DNA of 64,000 nucleotides from Methanoplanus limicola DSM 2279 (GTDB lineage Archaea > Halobacteriota > Methanomicrobia > Methanomicrobiales > Methanomicrobiaceae). A program made the position numbers and the translations under genes. How positions within the stretch are numbered: position 1 is the first letter of the stretch; each line of letters starts with the position of its first letter. Below, piece after piece: positions 36,394 to 45,253 of the stretch. The DNA is taken from contig NZ_CM001436.1 in assembly GCF_000243255.1 (NCBI RefSeq), positions 1,886,957 to 1,950,956 of the forward strand. The letters run 5' to 3'. The notes below the pieces were generated by a model. It saw only the letters and a list, made by a program, of their open reading frames with translations. It did no database searches and was not told the DNA's origin.

Positions 36394-37166
36394 AATGCAT
36401 TCCTCCTGATAAATTCAAAGCTCTTCCCCGCTTCATCAATATTTCTCCCTTCAACTACACATATTCCCTTATAATCTGATCTTTTTATCGCAGAGAATAC
36501 ATTGTCCCAGTTTATAGTTCCGTCTCCGACTGCCTTGTGTTCATCACTCTTACCGTTATTGTCGTGAATATGCAGATGTGACATTCTGCCGAGATCTTTT
36601 AAAAATCTGTCAAGTGTTCCGGTAGTATTTGCATGACCACAGTCAAGAGTTATCCCGATGCCCTCAATACCCTCAGTCATGCCGAATATCTCATCCGGAA
36701 ATCTGCAGAGGAAGTCGGGAATATCAGGCATGTTTTCGAGGCATACCAGCACCCCGCAGTCTGATGCAGTTTTTCCAATCTCTGTGAGGGCCTCTTTATG
36801 GAGGTCCCACACCTTTCCGGGGAGAAGTTTTGCAGCCGGAGACATATATCCGGGATGGATAGTCACGCGGTCAGTAAAATCTGCTGCATTTATTACGCAT
36901 TCCTGAAGCTGGCGGATTGACTCCCGGTATATCGGATAATTTAACGAGGCGAGGTTTAAATCTGAAAATGGTGCATGGACAGATACTGAAAGATTTGTGC
37001 TGCCAAGTGTTTCAGCGATCCTGTTTTTTGATTCCCTTACATCGAGCCTGTAATTACCTTCAGCCGAGATCTCCCAGCCGTCATAGCCCTTATCCTCAAT
37101 CCCATATATCCATTCTATAGCCGCCCAGATCTTCCCGGAAGAGGCAAAATAAAGGGGATTTTTCAT
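36390..37166 (-). CDS. TIM-barrel sugar isomerase/AP endonuclease-family protein (COG1082 type)
   Basis: A 258-residue protein with the xylose isomerase-like TIM-barrel pattern: LSVSVHAPFSDLNLAS (residues ~60-75), VTIHPGYMS (~100), CLENMPD (~145, metal-binding Glu), GITLDCGHANTTG (~178), SHLHIHDNNG (~200) and the closing VVEGRN Glu (~238). Such residues bind two or three divalent metals in endonuclease IV and sugar epimerases. Substrate unknown. It overlaps the kinase-like gene by four bases (ATGA) and rnz by four bases (ATAG). Confidence 0.82.
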   Translation of the reverse strand: MKNPLYFASSGKIWAAIEWIYGIEDKGYDGWEISAEGNYRLDVRESKNRIAETLGSTNLSVSVHAPFSDLNLASLNYPIYRESIRQLQECVINAADFTDRVTIHPGYMSPAAKLLPGKVWDLHKEALTEIGKTASDCGVLVCLENMPDIPDFLCRFPDEIFGMTEGIEGIGITLDCGHANTTGTLDRFLKDLGRMSHLHIHDNNGKSDEHKAVGDGTINWDNVFSAIKRSDYKGICVVEGRNIDEAGKSFEFIRRNAL

Positions 37167-37720
37167 ACCCTGCCCCTGATTTTCTCAATGGTTAGAACGA
37201 CCTTTTCAGAAAAATCGTCAAGAGAACCTTCATTTTCAATCCGGAAATCCGCCATCCTGAAAGCCCGGCCAAGACCCCATCCGGTCTCCCTCACGTCACG
37301 TTTCCTGAGCGATTCTTCATCGGCAGTATCATCTGACCTGCCCCTTGTGCCCATTCTCTTAAGCCTTGATTCAAATGAGCTTTCAATGGAAACAAGGCAG
37401 AAATTATCGAAATGATCCCTGTACAGTTCCACTTCGGAATCTCCCCTTATACCGTCAACAACCACAAGGTCACTGTTTTTATCTTCTATGTCCGGAATTG
37501 TCAGTTTTGCAAGGGCATCCATTCCAAGACCCGCCCGGAGGTGTCTGGACATCTCACCCATATTCCGGTCCGTTCTTTTAAGCCCTGCATCATCAAGGGC
37601 CTTTCTTACCACGTCACCCATCACAATAACAGGTATGCCCATTTTTTTTGCAATATTTGAAAACTCACCCTTACCGCTTCCGGGAAGGCCAACAACTCCT
37701 ATGACTATCATATCAAACAT
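37163..37720 (-). CDS. Archaeal nucleotide kinase-like ATPase (UPF0200 type)
   Basis: A 185-residue P-loop protein: VIGVVGLPGSGKGE is the Walker A (residues ~6-19), followed by VVVDGIRGDSEVELY and a lid-like RMGTRGRSDD. The arrangement matches the archaeal UPF0200 family, related to dephospho-CoA and adenylate kinases; the substrate is not established. The ATG at 37711 (three residues in) is an alternative start. First gene of a five-gene minus-strand operon down to the PhoU/TrkA_C gene. Confidence 0.83.
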   Translation of the reverse strand: MFDMIVIGVVGLPGSGKGEFSNIAKKMGIPVIVMGDVVRKALDDAGLKRTDRNMGEMSRHLRAGLGMDALAKLTIPDIEDKNSDLVVVDGIRGDSEVELYRDHFDNFCLVSIESSFESRLKRMGTRGRSDDTADEESLRKRDVRETGWGLGRAFRMADFRIENEGSLDDFSEKVVLTIEKIRGRV

Positions 37721-37832
37721 CCTGTAATTTTAAAAATCCATTTATTAAAAATCCTATATTATTTTTCATTTAAACATTTATGATATTATTGGACATTCTG
37801 CATTTCAGGCGCAATTTCTGACTGTGGCACAT

Positions 37833-38597
37833 TCAGTAATTCCTTCTTGCCTGGAGAATATCAGTCAGTGGAATTGAGTCTGCAATTAAAATCCTGCCGT
37901 TTTCATAGGCGATCTCACCATCCTCCCTCGTCTGAATCCTGACCTTTCTCCTTATCTTATCACCAATCTTCTTTAAGTCCTCAAACTGAAGAGGAGGAAT
38001 TTTTCCATCAACGCCCTGCTGAAGGACTATGTCAATATCGTCGTCAACTTCCCTGGCAATATATACTGCATCGTCCTCCCGACCCGGGAATAATGTTACC
38101 GCAATCTCAAGTTCAGGCAGTTTTTCCGAATGATAAGCATCTTTGCAGATTTTAAAAGACTCTTTTATCTGCCCTACAACATCACAGTTCACCTTTAAGA
38201 GGAGGGGATAATGCTCCCATCTTGTCTTAATATCCAGATGAACAAGGTCAAGAAGTCCGGCACTGATCATCTCCTTTAAGGTGTCAGGATAGCCGCCATT
38301 GGTCTGGATACCAACTTTAAGGCCTATCTTCCGGCATCCCTTCGCCATCTCAATTAATGCATCCTTCTGCATTGTTGGCTCTCCCCCGGAGAAGATAACA
38401 CCCGATATAACCAGTGAAGACTCTTTAATCATTTCAAGGACCTCTTTTGTATCCCTGAAATCCTGCCCGGACTGTATTTCCCTGTTATGACAGTAGTGGC
38501 ATCTGACCTGACAACCTCTGAGAAAGACCACACATACTGACTTTCCGCGCCAGTCAACTGTACTTAATGGAACAAATCCGCCTAAATTTACCTTCAA
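37833..38597 (-). CDS. Radical SAM activating enzyme for anaerobic ribonucleotide reductase (NrdG2 type)
   Basis: A 254-residue radical SAM protein. The CxxxCxxC motif RGCQVRCHYCHN (residues ~28-39) binds the [4Fe-4S] cluster; SGGEPTMQ (~70) binds SAM. The opening GGFVPLSTVDWRGKSVCVVF matches the TIGR02495 anaerobic NTP reductase activase group, which makes the glycyl radical on NrdD. No nrdD lies next to it in this window, so the partner is inferred. Confidence 0.85.
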   Translation of the reverse strand: MKVNLGGFVPLSTVDWRGKSVCVVFLRGCQVRCHYCHNREIQSGQDFRDTKEVLEMIKESSLVISGVIFSGGEPTMQKDALIEMAKGCRKIGLKVGIQTNGGYPDTLKEMISAGLLDLVHLDIKTRWEHYPLLLKVNCDVVGQIKESFKICKDAYHSEKLPELEIAVTLFPGREDDAVYIAREVDDDIDIVLQQGVDGKIPPLQFEDLKKIGDKIRRKVRIQTREDGEIAYENGRILIADSIPLTDILQARRNY

Positions 38598-38771
38598 AAA
38601 ATCACCGGTCTGAATAATTTTTTATCTGATTAAGCATGAAAGTTTCAGTATGATCCCATAAGTCTGCTGAGATGGAACAGAAGAAAGTAACGGCATTTCG
38701 CCGGCCATACAGCAATTGACAGATATGATAGGGATGAGCTGAACCAGATTAATTATCATTACAGAAATATA

Positions 38772-39443
38772 ATGTTTATAAAGATGACACCCAGGACCGC
38801 ATTATCGCTGACCTCTTTTTCAGAGGAGAATCTAAAACAGGCAGAATGTGCAGACTATATCGAGATAAGACTTGATTTATGCGACAGAAGTGAAAGAGAG
38901 GATTTCATCAGTTATTTTTCAGATGGGAGATATAAGCACAATGCCCCGGTTATCGCAACTGTCAGGAGTGTAAAGGAAGGAGGAAAATTTTCAGGAAGCC
39001 GGGAGGAATGGCTGAGCCTTGTTTCACCCTGGACAGAAATTGCAGACTATATCGATATAGAAAGGGAATATTCCGGGCATTCAGAGAAAATTAAAGAGAG
39101 AACTGAGGTAATATCATCAGTACATCTGAGCTACATGCCCGGTGATGATGAACTGAAACATACAGATGATGAACTCAGAAGCTATGGAGACCTGCCAAAG
39201 ATTGTTGTCACACCGGGCAGTACAGAAGACATCCTGAGACTTGCGCAGTTTACGCTGAACTGTAAATATTCCAAAAAACCGGTAATTACCAGCATCATGG
39301 GGAGTAAATATTACTGGGCAAGGGTAATTATGCCGCTTTTCGGATCGGAATTTGTGTACTGTCATTCAGGTGAAGCCGCAGCAGAAGGGCAGTATGAGCT
39401 TGATACAATGAATGAGATATTCAGCCTTATATGCGGGCAGTGA
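38772..39443 (+). CDS. aroD: 3-dehydroquinate dehydratase, type I
   Basis: A 223-residue enzyme of the shikimate pathway that dehydrates 3-dehydroquinate through a Schiff base. EIRLDLCD (residues ~31), ATVRSVKEGGKF (~61), SSVHLSY (~116, catalytic His) and PKIVVTPGS (~142, Schiff-base Lys) fit the class I family, as does ITSIMGSKYYWAR near the C-terminus. Length is normal. It stands alone; a second ATG four codons in is possible as start. Confidence 0.92.
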   Translation: MFIKMTPRTALSLTSFSEENLKQAECADYIEIRLDLCDRSEREDFISYFSDGRYKHNAPVIATVRSVKEGGKFSGSREEWLSLVSPWTEIADYIDIEREYSGHSEKIKERTEVISSVHLSYMPGDDELKHTDDELRSYGDLPKIVVTPGSTEDILRLAQFTLNCKYSKKPVITSIMGSKYYWARVIMPLFGSEFVYCHSGEAAAEGQYELDTMNEIFSLICGQ

Positions 39444-39789
39444 AAATATATTAATTTCATACCAAAATCAGAAAAACTACATTATACTTTTTTTCAGGCA
39501 AAAAAATATATATCATCATACTCTGATTAACAGTTAATCCAAAAAAAGGGAAATTTACGGTGTAAAACCGGCAGTTGCAGAGATCAGGTGCACAACTAAG
39601 ATAAATCAAAAAAATCGGTCCAATAACAGACCAGAGTAAAATCAGCAAGAGTTCATCTTTAAAAGGATATTTCAGCTTAAATCAGATAATTTCCCACCAC
39701 AGAGACTTTTTGGGGAAATTCAACCCGAGAAACATTTAAATAGTATTGGCACTAACCAATGGTGAAGATAGATTACGGAGGTAATAATT
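39444..39789. other. Intergenic region upstream of cdc48
   Basis: The 346 bases are AT-rich, with T and A runs just after aroD (about 39488-39495) and the cdc48 promoter at the far end. No gene is supported; a 63-codon minus-strand frame is not credible. Confidence 0.5.
39734..39760 (+). promoter_or_regulatory. cdc48 promoter with inverted repeat
   Basis: A TATA box ATTTAAATA (39734-39742) is followed directly by the inverted repeat ATTGG-CACTAA-CCAAT (39745-39760). The expected transcription start is at about 39762, so a protein on the repeat would block initiation. The GGAGGT Shine-Dalgarno is at 39777-39782. Heat-shock control of cdc48-hsp20 is plausible but inferred. Confidence 0.6.
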
Positions 39790-42288
39790 ATGACAGATTC
39801 ACATTCACCAGAACTTACAGTAAAAGAGGCCGCACATGAGGATGCGGGACGGGGGATTGCAAGAGTCAGCATTGACATAATGCAGGCACTTGACCTGAGA
39901 AGCGGAGATGTAGTTGAAATTTCCGGAAAGAAAAAAGCAGCCGCGATGGTATGGCCCGGATTTTCACATGATACAAGACGGGGCGTAATCAGGATAGACG
40001 GAAATCTCAGAAGCAACATCCAGACAGGAATTGACGAGAAGGTAACCATAAAAAAGGTAGAGGCAAAGTACGCAGAAAAAATTGTAATTCACCCGACCCA
40101 GCCTGTAGCGCTCAGGGGCGGCGAGCAGTACATGACAAGGCTTCTTGCCGGCAGACCGGTTTACCAGGGCCAGGTATTCCGCGTAAATATCATGGGCAAT
40201 GCCCTGACATTTGTCATATCAAAGATCAAACCCGGCGGGGTTGCAATTGTCGGCCCGGATACAGTCGTGGAGATAAAGGAGACTCCATACGAACCAAAGG
40301 AGGGTGAGGGCAAAAAGGACGTGCCAAATGTCCATTATGAGGATATAGGCGGACTTGGCAGAGAGCTGGATCAGGTACGCGAGATGATCGAACTCCCGCT
40401 CAGGCACCCTGAAATCTTTGAAAGACTCGGCATAGAGCCGCCAAAAGGAGTACTGCTCTATGGCCCGCCCGGTACCGGAAAGACCCTGATTGCAAAAGCG
40501 GTTGCAAATGAAGTGGATGCAAACTTCATAACACTCTCCGGCCCGGAGATTATGAGCAAATACTACGGAGAGAGTGAAGGTAAATTAAGGGAAGTCTTTG
40601 AATCGGCGCAGGAAAATGCCCCTACAATCATCTTTATTGATGAGATCGACTCAATTGCTCCAAAGAGGGAAGAGACAAAGGGCGAAGTTGAGCAGAGAGT
40701 TGTTGCACAGCTCCTTGCATTAATGGACGGCCTTAAGGGCAGAGGCGAGGTTATCGTCATCGCCGCAACAAACCTTCCCGACAGTATAGACCCTGCACTG
40801 AGACGCGGGGGCAGATTCGACCGTGAGATCGAGATCGGAATTCCGGACAGAAAAGGCAGGCTTGAGATCTTCCAGGTGCACACAAGAGGCGTACCGCTTG
40901 ACCTTGATGATATTGAGATCTCTAAGGAAGAAGGCCAGGAGCTATCTAAAACCTTCGCAGAATACGGAGAGGAGGAAGGCAAAAAGTTTGAAAGTGAGAT
41001 CAAAAGGAAAAAATTCCTTGATCCATTCTCAAGTGTCACTCACGGTTTTGTGGGCGCAGATATATCACTCCTGGTAAAGGAGGCTGCAATGCATGCCTTA
41101 AGGGAAGAGCTGAAATCTCTTAAAACCGGAGAAGACATCCCAATTGAGATTGTTGAGAGACTTAAAGTCACAAGGGCCGACTTTGATGAAGCTCTGAAAC
41201 ATGTCGAACCCTCGGCAATGCGCGAGGTTTTGGTTGAGATCCCAAATGTATCATGGGAAGACATCGGCGGTCTTGAAGAGGTCAAGAAAGAACTGACAGA
41301 GGCGGTGGAATGGCCCCTGAAGTACCCCGAAATCTTTGAAAAGTTCACAACCAGACCGCCAAGCGGCATACTGCTCTTCGGGCCGCCGGGAACAGGTAAA
41401 ACAATGCTTGCAAAGGCAATCGCAAACAAGAGCGAGTCAAACTTCATATCCGTAAAAGGGCCGGAACTGCTCTCAAAATGGGTAGGTGAATCCGAGAAGG
41501 GCGTACGGAACATATTCAGAAAAGCGCGGCAGGCATCACCGTCCATCATATTCTTTGATGAAATTGATGCCCTGCTTCCAAAGAGAGGTTCATACCAGGA
41601 ATCATCCCACGTCACAGAGAGTGTTGTAAGCCAGATACTCACTGAACTTGACGGCCTTGAGGAATTAAAGGATGTAATAGTCCTTGGAGCGACAAACCGT
41701 CCGGATATGCTTGATGAGGCAATGATGAGGCCGGGCAGGCTTGACAGGATTATATACGTTCCACCTCCCGACATTACAGGAAGAGAGAAGATATTTGAAG
41801 TATATCTCAAAGATGCCAGAGATCTCCTTGCAACCGACATCGGTGTGAAAGAACTTGTGGAGAAGACAGAAGGGTTTGTCGGTGCAGACATTGAGATGAT
41901 AGTAAGGGAAGCAAAACTTGGTGCAATGCGTGAATTTATTGCAGCAATGGCAGAAAGATCAGATGAAGAGAAAGCCGATGCCCTTGCCAATGTAAGACTT
42001 ACAAAGAAGCACTTTGAAGATGCACTTAAGAGAGTAAAGGGGACACTTGACAAAGATTCGATTGAGGAGTATGAAAGAAAAGCATGGCCTGTAATATATG
42101 GCTATGATGAGAGAAAAGAGCTTGAGAACGCAGCATCGTTACTGAAGAGAGCAGAGTACGGAGATAAATCAGATGAGATCACAAAAATCTCCAAAGAACT
42201 CTCAGGAATGGTCTATGCGCCAAAGAAAAATTTCAGTGAGATTCAGAAACTCACAGAAAAACTTGAAGAGCTGCTTGAAAACCGGTAA
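39790..42288 (+). CDS. CDC48/VAT-family AAA+ ATPase
   Basis: An 832-residue unfoldase. The N-terminal double-psi barrel and CDC48_2 domain (residues ~1-180) precede two AAA modules. D1: [17 protein letters not shown] (~223), [15 protein letters not shown] (~278). D2: [17 protein letters not shown] (~532), [15 protein letters not shown] (~590). Arg fingers follow as [11 protein letters not shown] and MRPGRLDRI. It threads ubiquitin-free clients to the proteasome or dissociates complexes in archaea. Between the D1 ATPase core and its helical lid (residues ~374-410) there is a charged insertion ([20 protein letters not shown]) not present in most archaeal relatives I recall. It is co-transcribed with an Hsp20-like gene 29 bp downstream. 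Confidence 0.95.
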   Translation: MTDSHSPELTVKEAAHEDAGRGIARVSIDIMQALDLRSGDVVEISGKKKAAAMVWPGFSHDTRRGVIRIDGNLRSNIQTGIDEKVTIKKVEAKYAEKIVIHPTQPVALRGGEQYMTRLLAGRPVYQGQVFRVNIMGNALTFVISKIKPGGVAIVGPDTVVEIKETPYEPKEGEGKKDVPNVHYEDIGGLGRELDQVREMIELPLRHPEIFERLGIEPPKGVLLYGPPGTGKTLIAKAVANEVDANFITLSGPEIMSKYYGESEGKLREVFESAQENAPTIIFIDEIDSIAPKREETKGEVEQRVVAQLLALMDGLKGRGEVIVIAATNLPDSIDPALRRGGRFDREIEIGIPDRKGRLEIFQVHTRGVPLDLDDIEISKEEGQELSKTFAEYGEEEGKKFESEIKRKKFLDPFSSVTHGFVGADISLLVKEAAMHALREELKSLKTGEDIPIEIVERLKVTRADFDEALKHVEPSAMREVLVEIPNVSWEDIGGLEEVKKELTEAVEWPLKYPEIFEKFTTRPPSGILLFGPPGTGKTMLAKAIANKSESNFISVKGPELLSKWVGESEKGVRNIFRKARQASPSIIFFDEIDALLPKRGSYQESSHVTESVVSQILTELDGLEELKDVIVLGATNRPDMLDEAMMRPGRLDRIIYVPPPDITGREKIFEVYLKDARDLLATDIGVKELVEKTEGFVGADIEMIVREAKLGAMREFIAAMAERSDEEKADALANVRLTKKHFEDALKRVKGTLDKDSIEEYERKAWPVIYGYDERKELENAASLLKRAEYGDKSDEITKISKELSGMVYAPKKNFSEIQKLTEKLEELLENR

Positions 42289-42317
42289 ACCAAAACCCGG
42301 TAACGGAGGTGTTTAAA

Positions 42318-42782
42318 ATGCCCGGAGAAAATGAAGACAACAGAGATGAATTATACGAATTCATCAGAGATACCATAGAATCAGCGATAAAAAGCGGAAA
42401 GATGCCATCAAAGGTTGGCTTTTCCATAACTATCACTGGTGGCAGTCTGCCCGTTAATATCGAAAACAGCAGGGACGGATGCAGCAGAGACTGCGAAAAC
42501 AACATAGAGGGTGATTCACCGGCAAAGGCACTCTCTGAAACAGAAAGGGGTTTTCACACGGAAATCCATAAAAACGGGGATGAAATCATTGTATATGCTG
42601 AAATTCCCGGAGCAGACAACTCAAACACCGCAGTATCACTTGACGGTGAAAATATGATAATCACCTCCCTGCCGGAAGAGACAAAGTATCAGGAGATCGT
42701 TAAAATTCCTCCTTTAAAAAAGGAGACATTAAAATTCCGTTCCAGAAACGGAGTTTTAGAATTATCTGCCAGACTTCAGTGA
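42318..42782 (+). CDS. Hsp20/alpha-crystallin-like small chaperone
   Basis: A 154-residue protein. The ATG at 42318 follows GGAGGT at seven bases; a GTG at 42309 inside that ribosome site is not a credible start. The N-terminal 70 residues are helical and polar; the C-terminal 85 residues form the Hsp20-type beta sandwich (GFHTEIHKNGDEIIVYAEIP ... KFRSRNGVLELSARL). It lacks the IxI/V tail motif of many Hsp20 proteins. The position directly behind cdc48 suggests a joint role in protein quality control. Confidence 0.82.
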   Translation: MPGENEDNRDELYEFIRDTIESAIKSGKMPSKVGFSITITGGSLPVNIENSRDGCSRDCENNIEGDSPAKALSETERGFHTEIHKNGDEIIVYAEIPGADNSNTAVSLDGENMIITSLPEETKYQEIVKIPPLKKETLKFRSRNGVLELSARLQ

Positions 42783-42969
42783 CAATTCAGAAAATATACC
42801 TTTTTTTCGCCAGCTACCAGAGGGTCGTCCGGACATTTCCTAATCGGCAATATTGCGTATGTGCTCCAACCCACCATATTTTGGTTCAGGCACATTTTCT
42901 TTACGCATAAATTTAATAGACTCCGGTTCAATAAAGATTTGAATTCGAAATGTTCCGGAGGAGTAGAAT

Positions 42970-43857
42970 ATGATAACGCTTGAAAATTATCTTGATTCGG
43001 CAGAGGTTGCAGAGGATTTAAAAGAATTAATAGTTCTGATCTCAAAGCAGGCACTTCCAATAAGAAACGCATTTATTGAAAACCAGTCTTACGCAGGGAC
43101 GGAAAATAAATCAGGGGAGGTCCAGGCAGAACTTGATGTCTGGTCTGATGAACATCTGATAAACGTCTTAAAAAAATCCTCTCTTGTAAAGGAGCTTGCC
43201 TCAGAAGAGCAGCCCGAAATATTGAAATTTGAGAATGCAAAAGCTGATTACGCCGTTGTAATGGACCCGCTTGACGGTTCTTCACTGATACAGGTCAATT
43301 TGTGTGTAGGAACTATCATCGGCATATATGACAACGGAAGAGCACTGAACAGAGGTGAAGATTTAGCGGCTGCCATGTATATGCTGTACGGCCCTATGAC
43401 TGTGCTTGTCCTTACGGTTGGAAAAGGAGTCTATGTCTTTGCAATGGACGGGGAAGAGAGATATATAATGCTTGACGGCCCGGTTAAAATGCCGGAAGGA
43501 AAAATTTACGGCAGCGGTGCACTTCGTAAGGAATGGACACTTAAACATAAGAGATTCATAGAAGAGATAGAAGAGGACGGCGGTAAGCTCAGATATTCAG
43601 GTTCATTTGTTGCAGATTTCCACCAGGTGCTTAAATACGGCGGAGTTTACTGCTATCCCGGTACAGATAAAAAACCGGAGGGAAAACTGAGACTTGTATT
43701 TGAGGCAAACCCGATTGGTTTCATCGCAAAACAGGCAGGCGGTGCAGTATCGGACGGTGGCACAAATTTACTGACGGTAAAACCGGAAAAGGCAGATCAT
43801 AAAACACCTATATATGTCGGCAGTGCAGGTTTAATCAGCAAACTTGAATCGATGTAA
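42970..43857 (+). CDS. fbp: Fructose-1,6-bisphosphatase, class I
   Basis: A 295-residue enzyme hydrolysing fructose 1,6-bisphosphate for gluconeogenesis. The metal/phosphate motif DPLDGSS (residues ~98-104), an upstream ELASEEQPE (acidic metal ligands), the Gly/Tyr-rich GGVYCYPGT, and KLRLVFEANPIGF with the catalytic Lys/Glu all match class I FBPase. GGAGGAG precedes the ATG. Most archaea use the bifunctional FBP aldolase/phosphatase, so a class I enzyme in a methanogen is noteworthy and may have been acquired. Confidence 0.9.
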   Translation: MITLENYLDSAEVAEDLKELIVLISKQALPIRNAFIENQSYAGTENKSGEVQAELDVWSDEHLINVLKKSSLVKELASEEQPEILKFENAKADYAVVMDPLDGSSLIQVNLCVGTIIGIYDNGRALNRGEDLAAAMYMLYGPMTVLVLTVGKGVYVFAMDGEERYIMLDGPVKMPEGKIYGSGALRKEWTLKHKRFIEEIEEDGGKLRYSGSFVADFHQVLKYGGVYCYPGTDKKPEGKLRLVFEANPIGFIAKQAGGAVSDGGTNLLTVKPEKADHKTPIYVGSAGLISKLESM

Positions 43858-44048
43858 CCCGGAATTTTTTGGCTGCTGTCGTGTAAAAATAATCACACCC
43901 ATTTTTTTATGCCGCGCAATTAATCCGGATATTTTTTACCCGTAATATTTTATTTTCCGGAATTGCAGGAAAATCCGGAATACTAAGATGAACTTAAAAA
44001 CCGGTTCATGGAAATTATTAATAATTATACAACCGAATATAAAGGAAG

Positions 44049-44285
44049 ATGGTAAACAGCATTGTATTGCCCATAAAAAAAGTCTATGCCCTGACTGAAT
44101 CCAGAATTAATGTTGAGATTAAAGATGACGGACGGAAATTAAAGGGAGTATTAGCCGCCGTTGATGAACATCTCAATATACATATGGATCAGGCCACTGA
44201 ATATATAAATGATGAGAGGGGCAGGAATCTTGGTACAGTCGTTATCAGGGGCAGCAACATATTAACAATTGCTCCTGAAATCTAA
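44049..44285 (+). CDS. Archaeal Sm-like (Lsm) RNA-binding protein
   Basis: A 78-residue Sm fold. Sm1 (INVEIKDDGRKLKGVLAAVDEHLNIHM, residues ~19-46) and Sm2 (GTVVIRGSNILTI, residues ~62-75, with the IRGSNI RNA-binding loop) are both intact. Such proteins form heptameric rings that bind U-rich RNA. The ATG at 44049 sits right behind AAAGGAAG, so spacing is short. It is followed after 19 bp by the TFE-beta-like gene on the same strand. Confidence 0.9.
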   Translation: MVNSIVLPIKKVYALTESRINVEIKDDGRKLKGVLAAVDEHLNIHMDQATEYINDERGRNLGTVVIRGSNILTIAPEI

Positions 44286-44304
44286 GTGATGGAAGGGTTG
44301 CCAA

Positions 44305-44652
44305 TTGGAAATTGAAGATCAGGCTTTAAAGCTTATTGTGGATAGTCCGGAGGGCGTGCTCCAGAGTGAGCTATGGAAACTGCTTAAGATAGACAGCAGA
44401 AAATGCTCAAGGATAGTTAAAAAACTGCTGGACAGCGAAAAGATTGACAGACTTGAACATAAATCAGACGGAATCAAAACATACCGCCTGAGGCAGAAGA
44501 AGAAAATTTTAAATCCTGACCTTATAATGGCCGGCGGAGAACTTCTACCATGTGTAGGCTGCGAAGAAGAATGCAGTTTTGAGGAATGCCCTTACCTCAT
44601 GGACTGGATGTACCAGCTCGCTATTGAAGATTACCAGGAAAAATCAGAATAA
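44305..44652 (+). CDS. Winged-helix protein with Fe-S-type cysteine cluster (TFE-beta/RPC34-like)
   Basis: A 115-residue protein from TTG 44305. Residues 1-65 are a winged helix (SPEGVLQSELWKLLKIDSRK, SRIVKKLLDSEKIDRL, KTYRLR). The C-terminal part has four cysteines in C-x2-C-x4-C-x4-C (CVGCEEECSFEEC) followed by PYLMDWMYQL. TFE-beta and RPC39 proteins combine a winged helix with a four-Cys [4Fe-4S] domain ending in a C.YM..W-type motif, so I infer a relative of TFE-beta, partner of TFE-alpha. It may instead be a separate Lrp-like regulator, as such proteins are often labelled. Likely co-transcribed with the Lsm gene. Confidence 0.7.
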   Translation: MEIEDQALKLIVDSPEGVLQSELWKLLKIDSRKCSRIVKKLLDSEKIDRLEHKSDGIKTYRLRQKKKILNPDLIMAGGELLPCVGCEEECSFEECPYLMDWMYQLAIEDYQEKSE

Positions 44653-44694
44653 TATAAATAACTTTTTTTAATAGTTCTTCTAAATAGATTTTTA

Positions 44695-45201
44695 TTGAGA
44701 GCCGTATTTATTTCTGAGGATGCAAATTCCAAAGTAACAGCCAATATACTGCTGGTACTAATTACAATGATTCTTGCAGCTCTTGTACTTCTGATGATTC
44801 CCGAGCTTGATTATTATCAGCCGGAAGATGAACCGCCGGTAATATTTGAAATTATGGAAATATATTCGGCTGAACCTGATTATGACAGCATGATTGTTCT
44901 GAGAAATACCGGAATTAATATGTACGACAACAGGTTGCTTTCTGCCGATATATACCTGAGCCGTGGAGATAAAGTATGTCCGGTTGAGACCTTCAACGGG
45001 CATGATTTCATATCTACACATCATTTCGGGGTGCAGACAATGGGCGGTTCAGGGTGCCGTAACAGTTACTGGTGCACGCGGGAGAAGGTCTCACTTGACC
45101 TCTCGGATAAAAGCATCCGCCCCGGAGATGTAGTACAAATTGACTTTTATTTCGGAGAAAGTACCGATGTTATATCGAGTGATACATATACTCTGAACTG
45201 A
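44695..45201 (+). CDS. Archaeal type IV pilin-like protein
   Basis: A 168-residue protein from TTG 44695. The N-terminus is EDANSKVTANILLVLITMIL, a short charged leader then a hydrophobic helix, as in class III pilins cleaved by an EppA/FlaK-type peptidase and in the DUF1628 family. The rest is beta-rich and contains conserved-looking cysteines (VCPVE, GCRNSYWC). No Shine-Dalgarno is seen. A TATA box TATAAATA at 44653-44660 lies about 35 bases ahead, fitting a leaderless mRNA. Confidence 0.75.
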   Translation: MRAVFISEDANSKVTANILLVLITMILAALVLLMIPELDYYQPEDEPPVIFEIMEIYSAEPDYDSMIVLRNTGINMYDNRLLSADIYLSRGDKVCPVETFNGHDFISTHHFGVQTMGGSGCRNSYWCTREKVSLDLSDKSIRPGDVVQIDFYFGESTDVISSDTYTLN

Positions 45202-45253
45202 AGAGACGCCGACTCAATCCCGGCAGGGTCATCGAAATATTATATACAGCATA

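Noticed and set aside
39457-39648. 63-codon hydrophobic minus-strand frame before cdc48
   Set aside because: Built from A/T runs, no ribosome site, no family.
41040-42053. 337-codon minus-strand frame inside cdc48
   Set aside because: Antisense of a strongly conserved AAA module; Ser-rich shadow translation with no domain.
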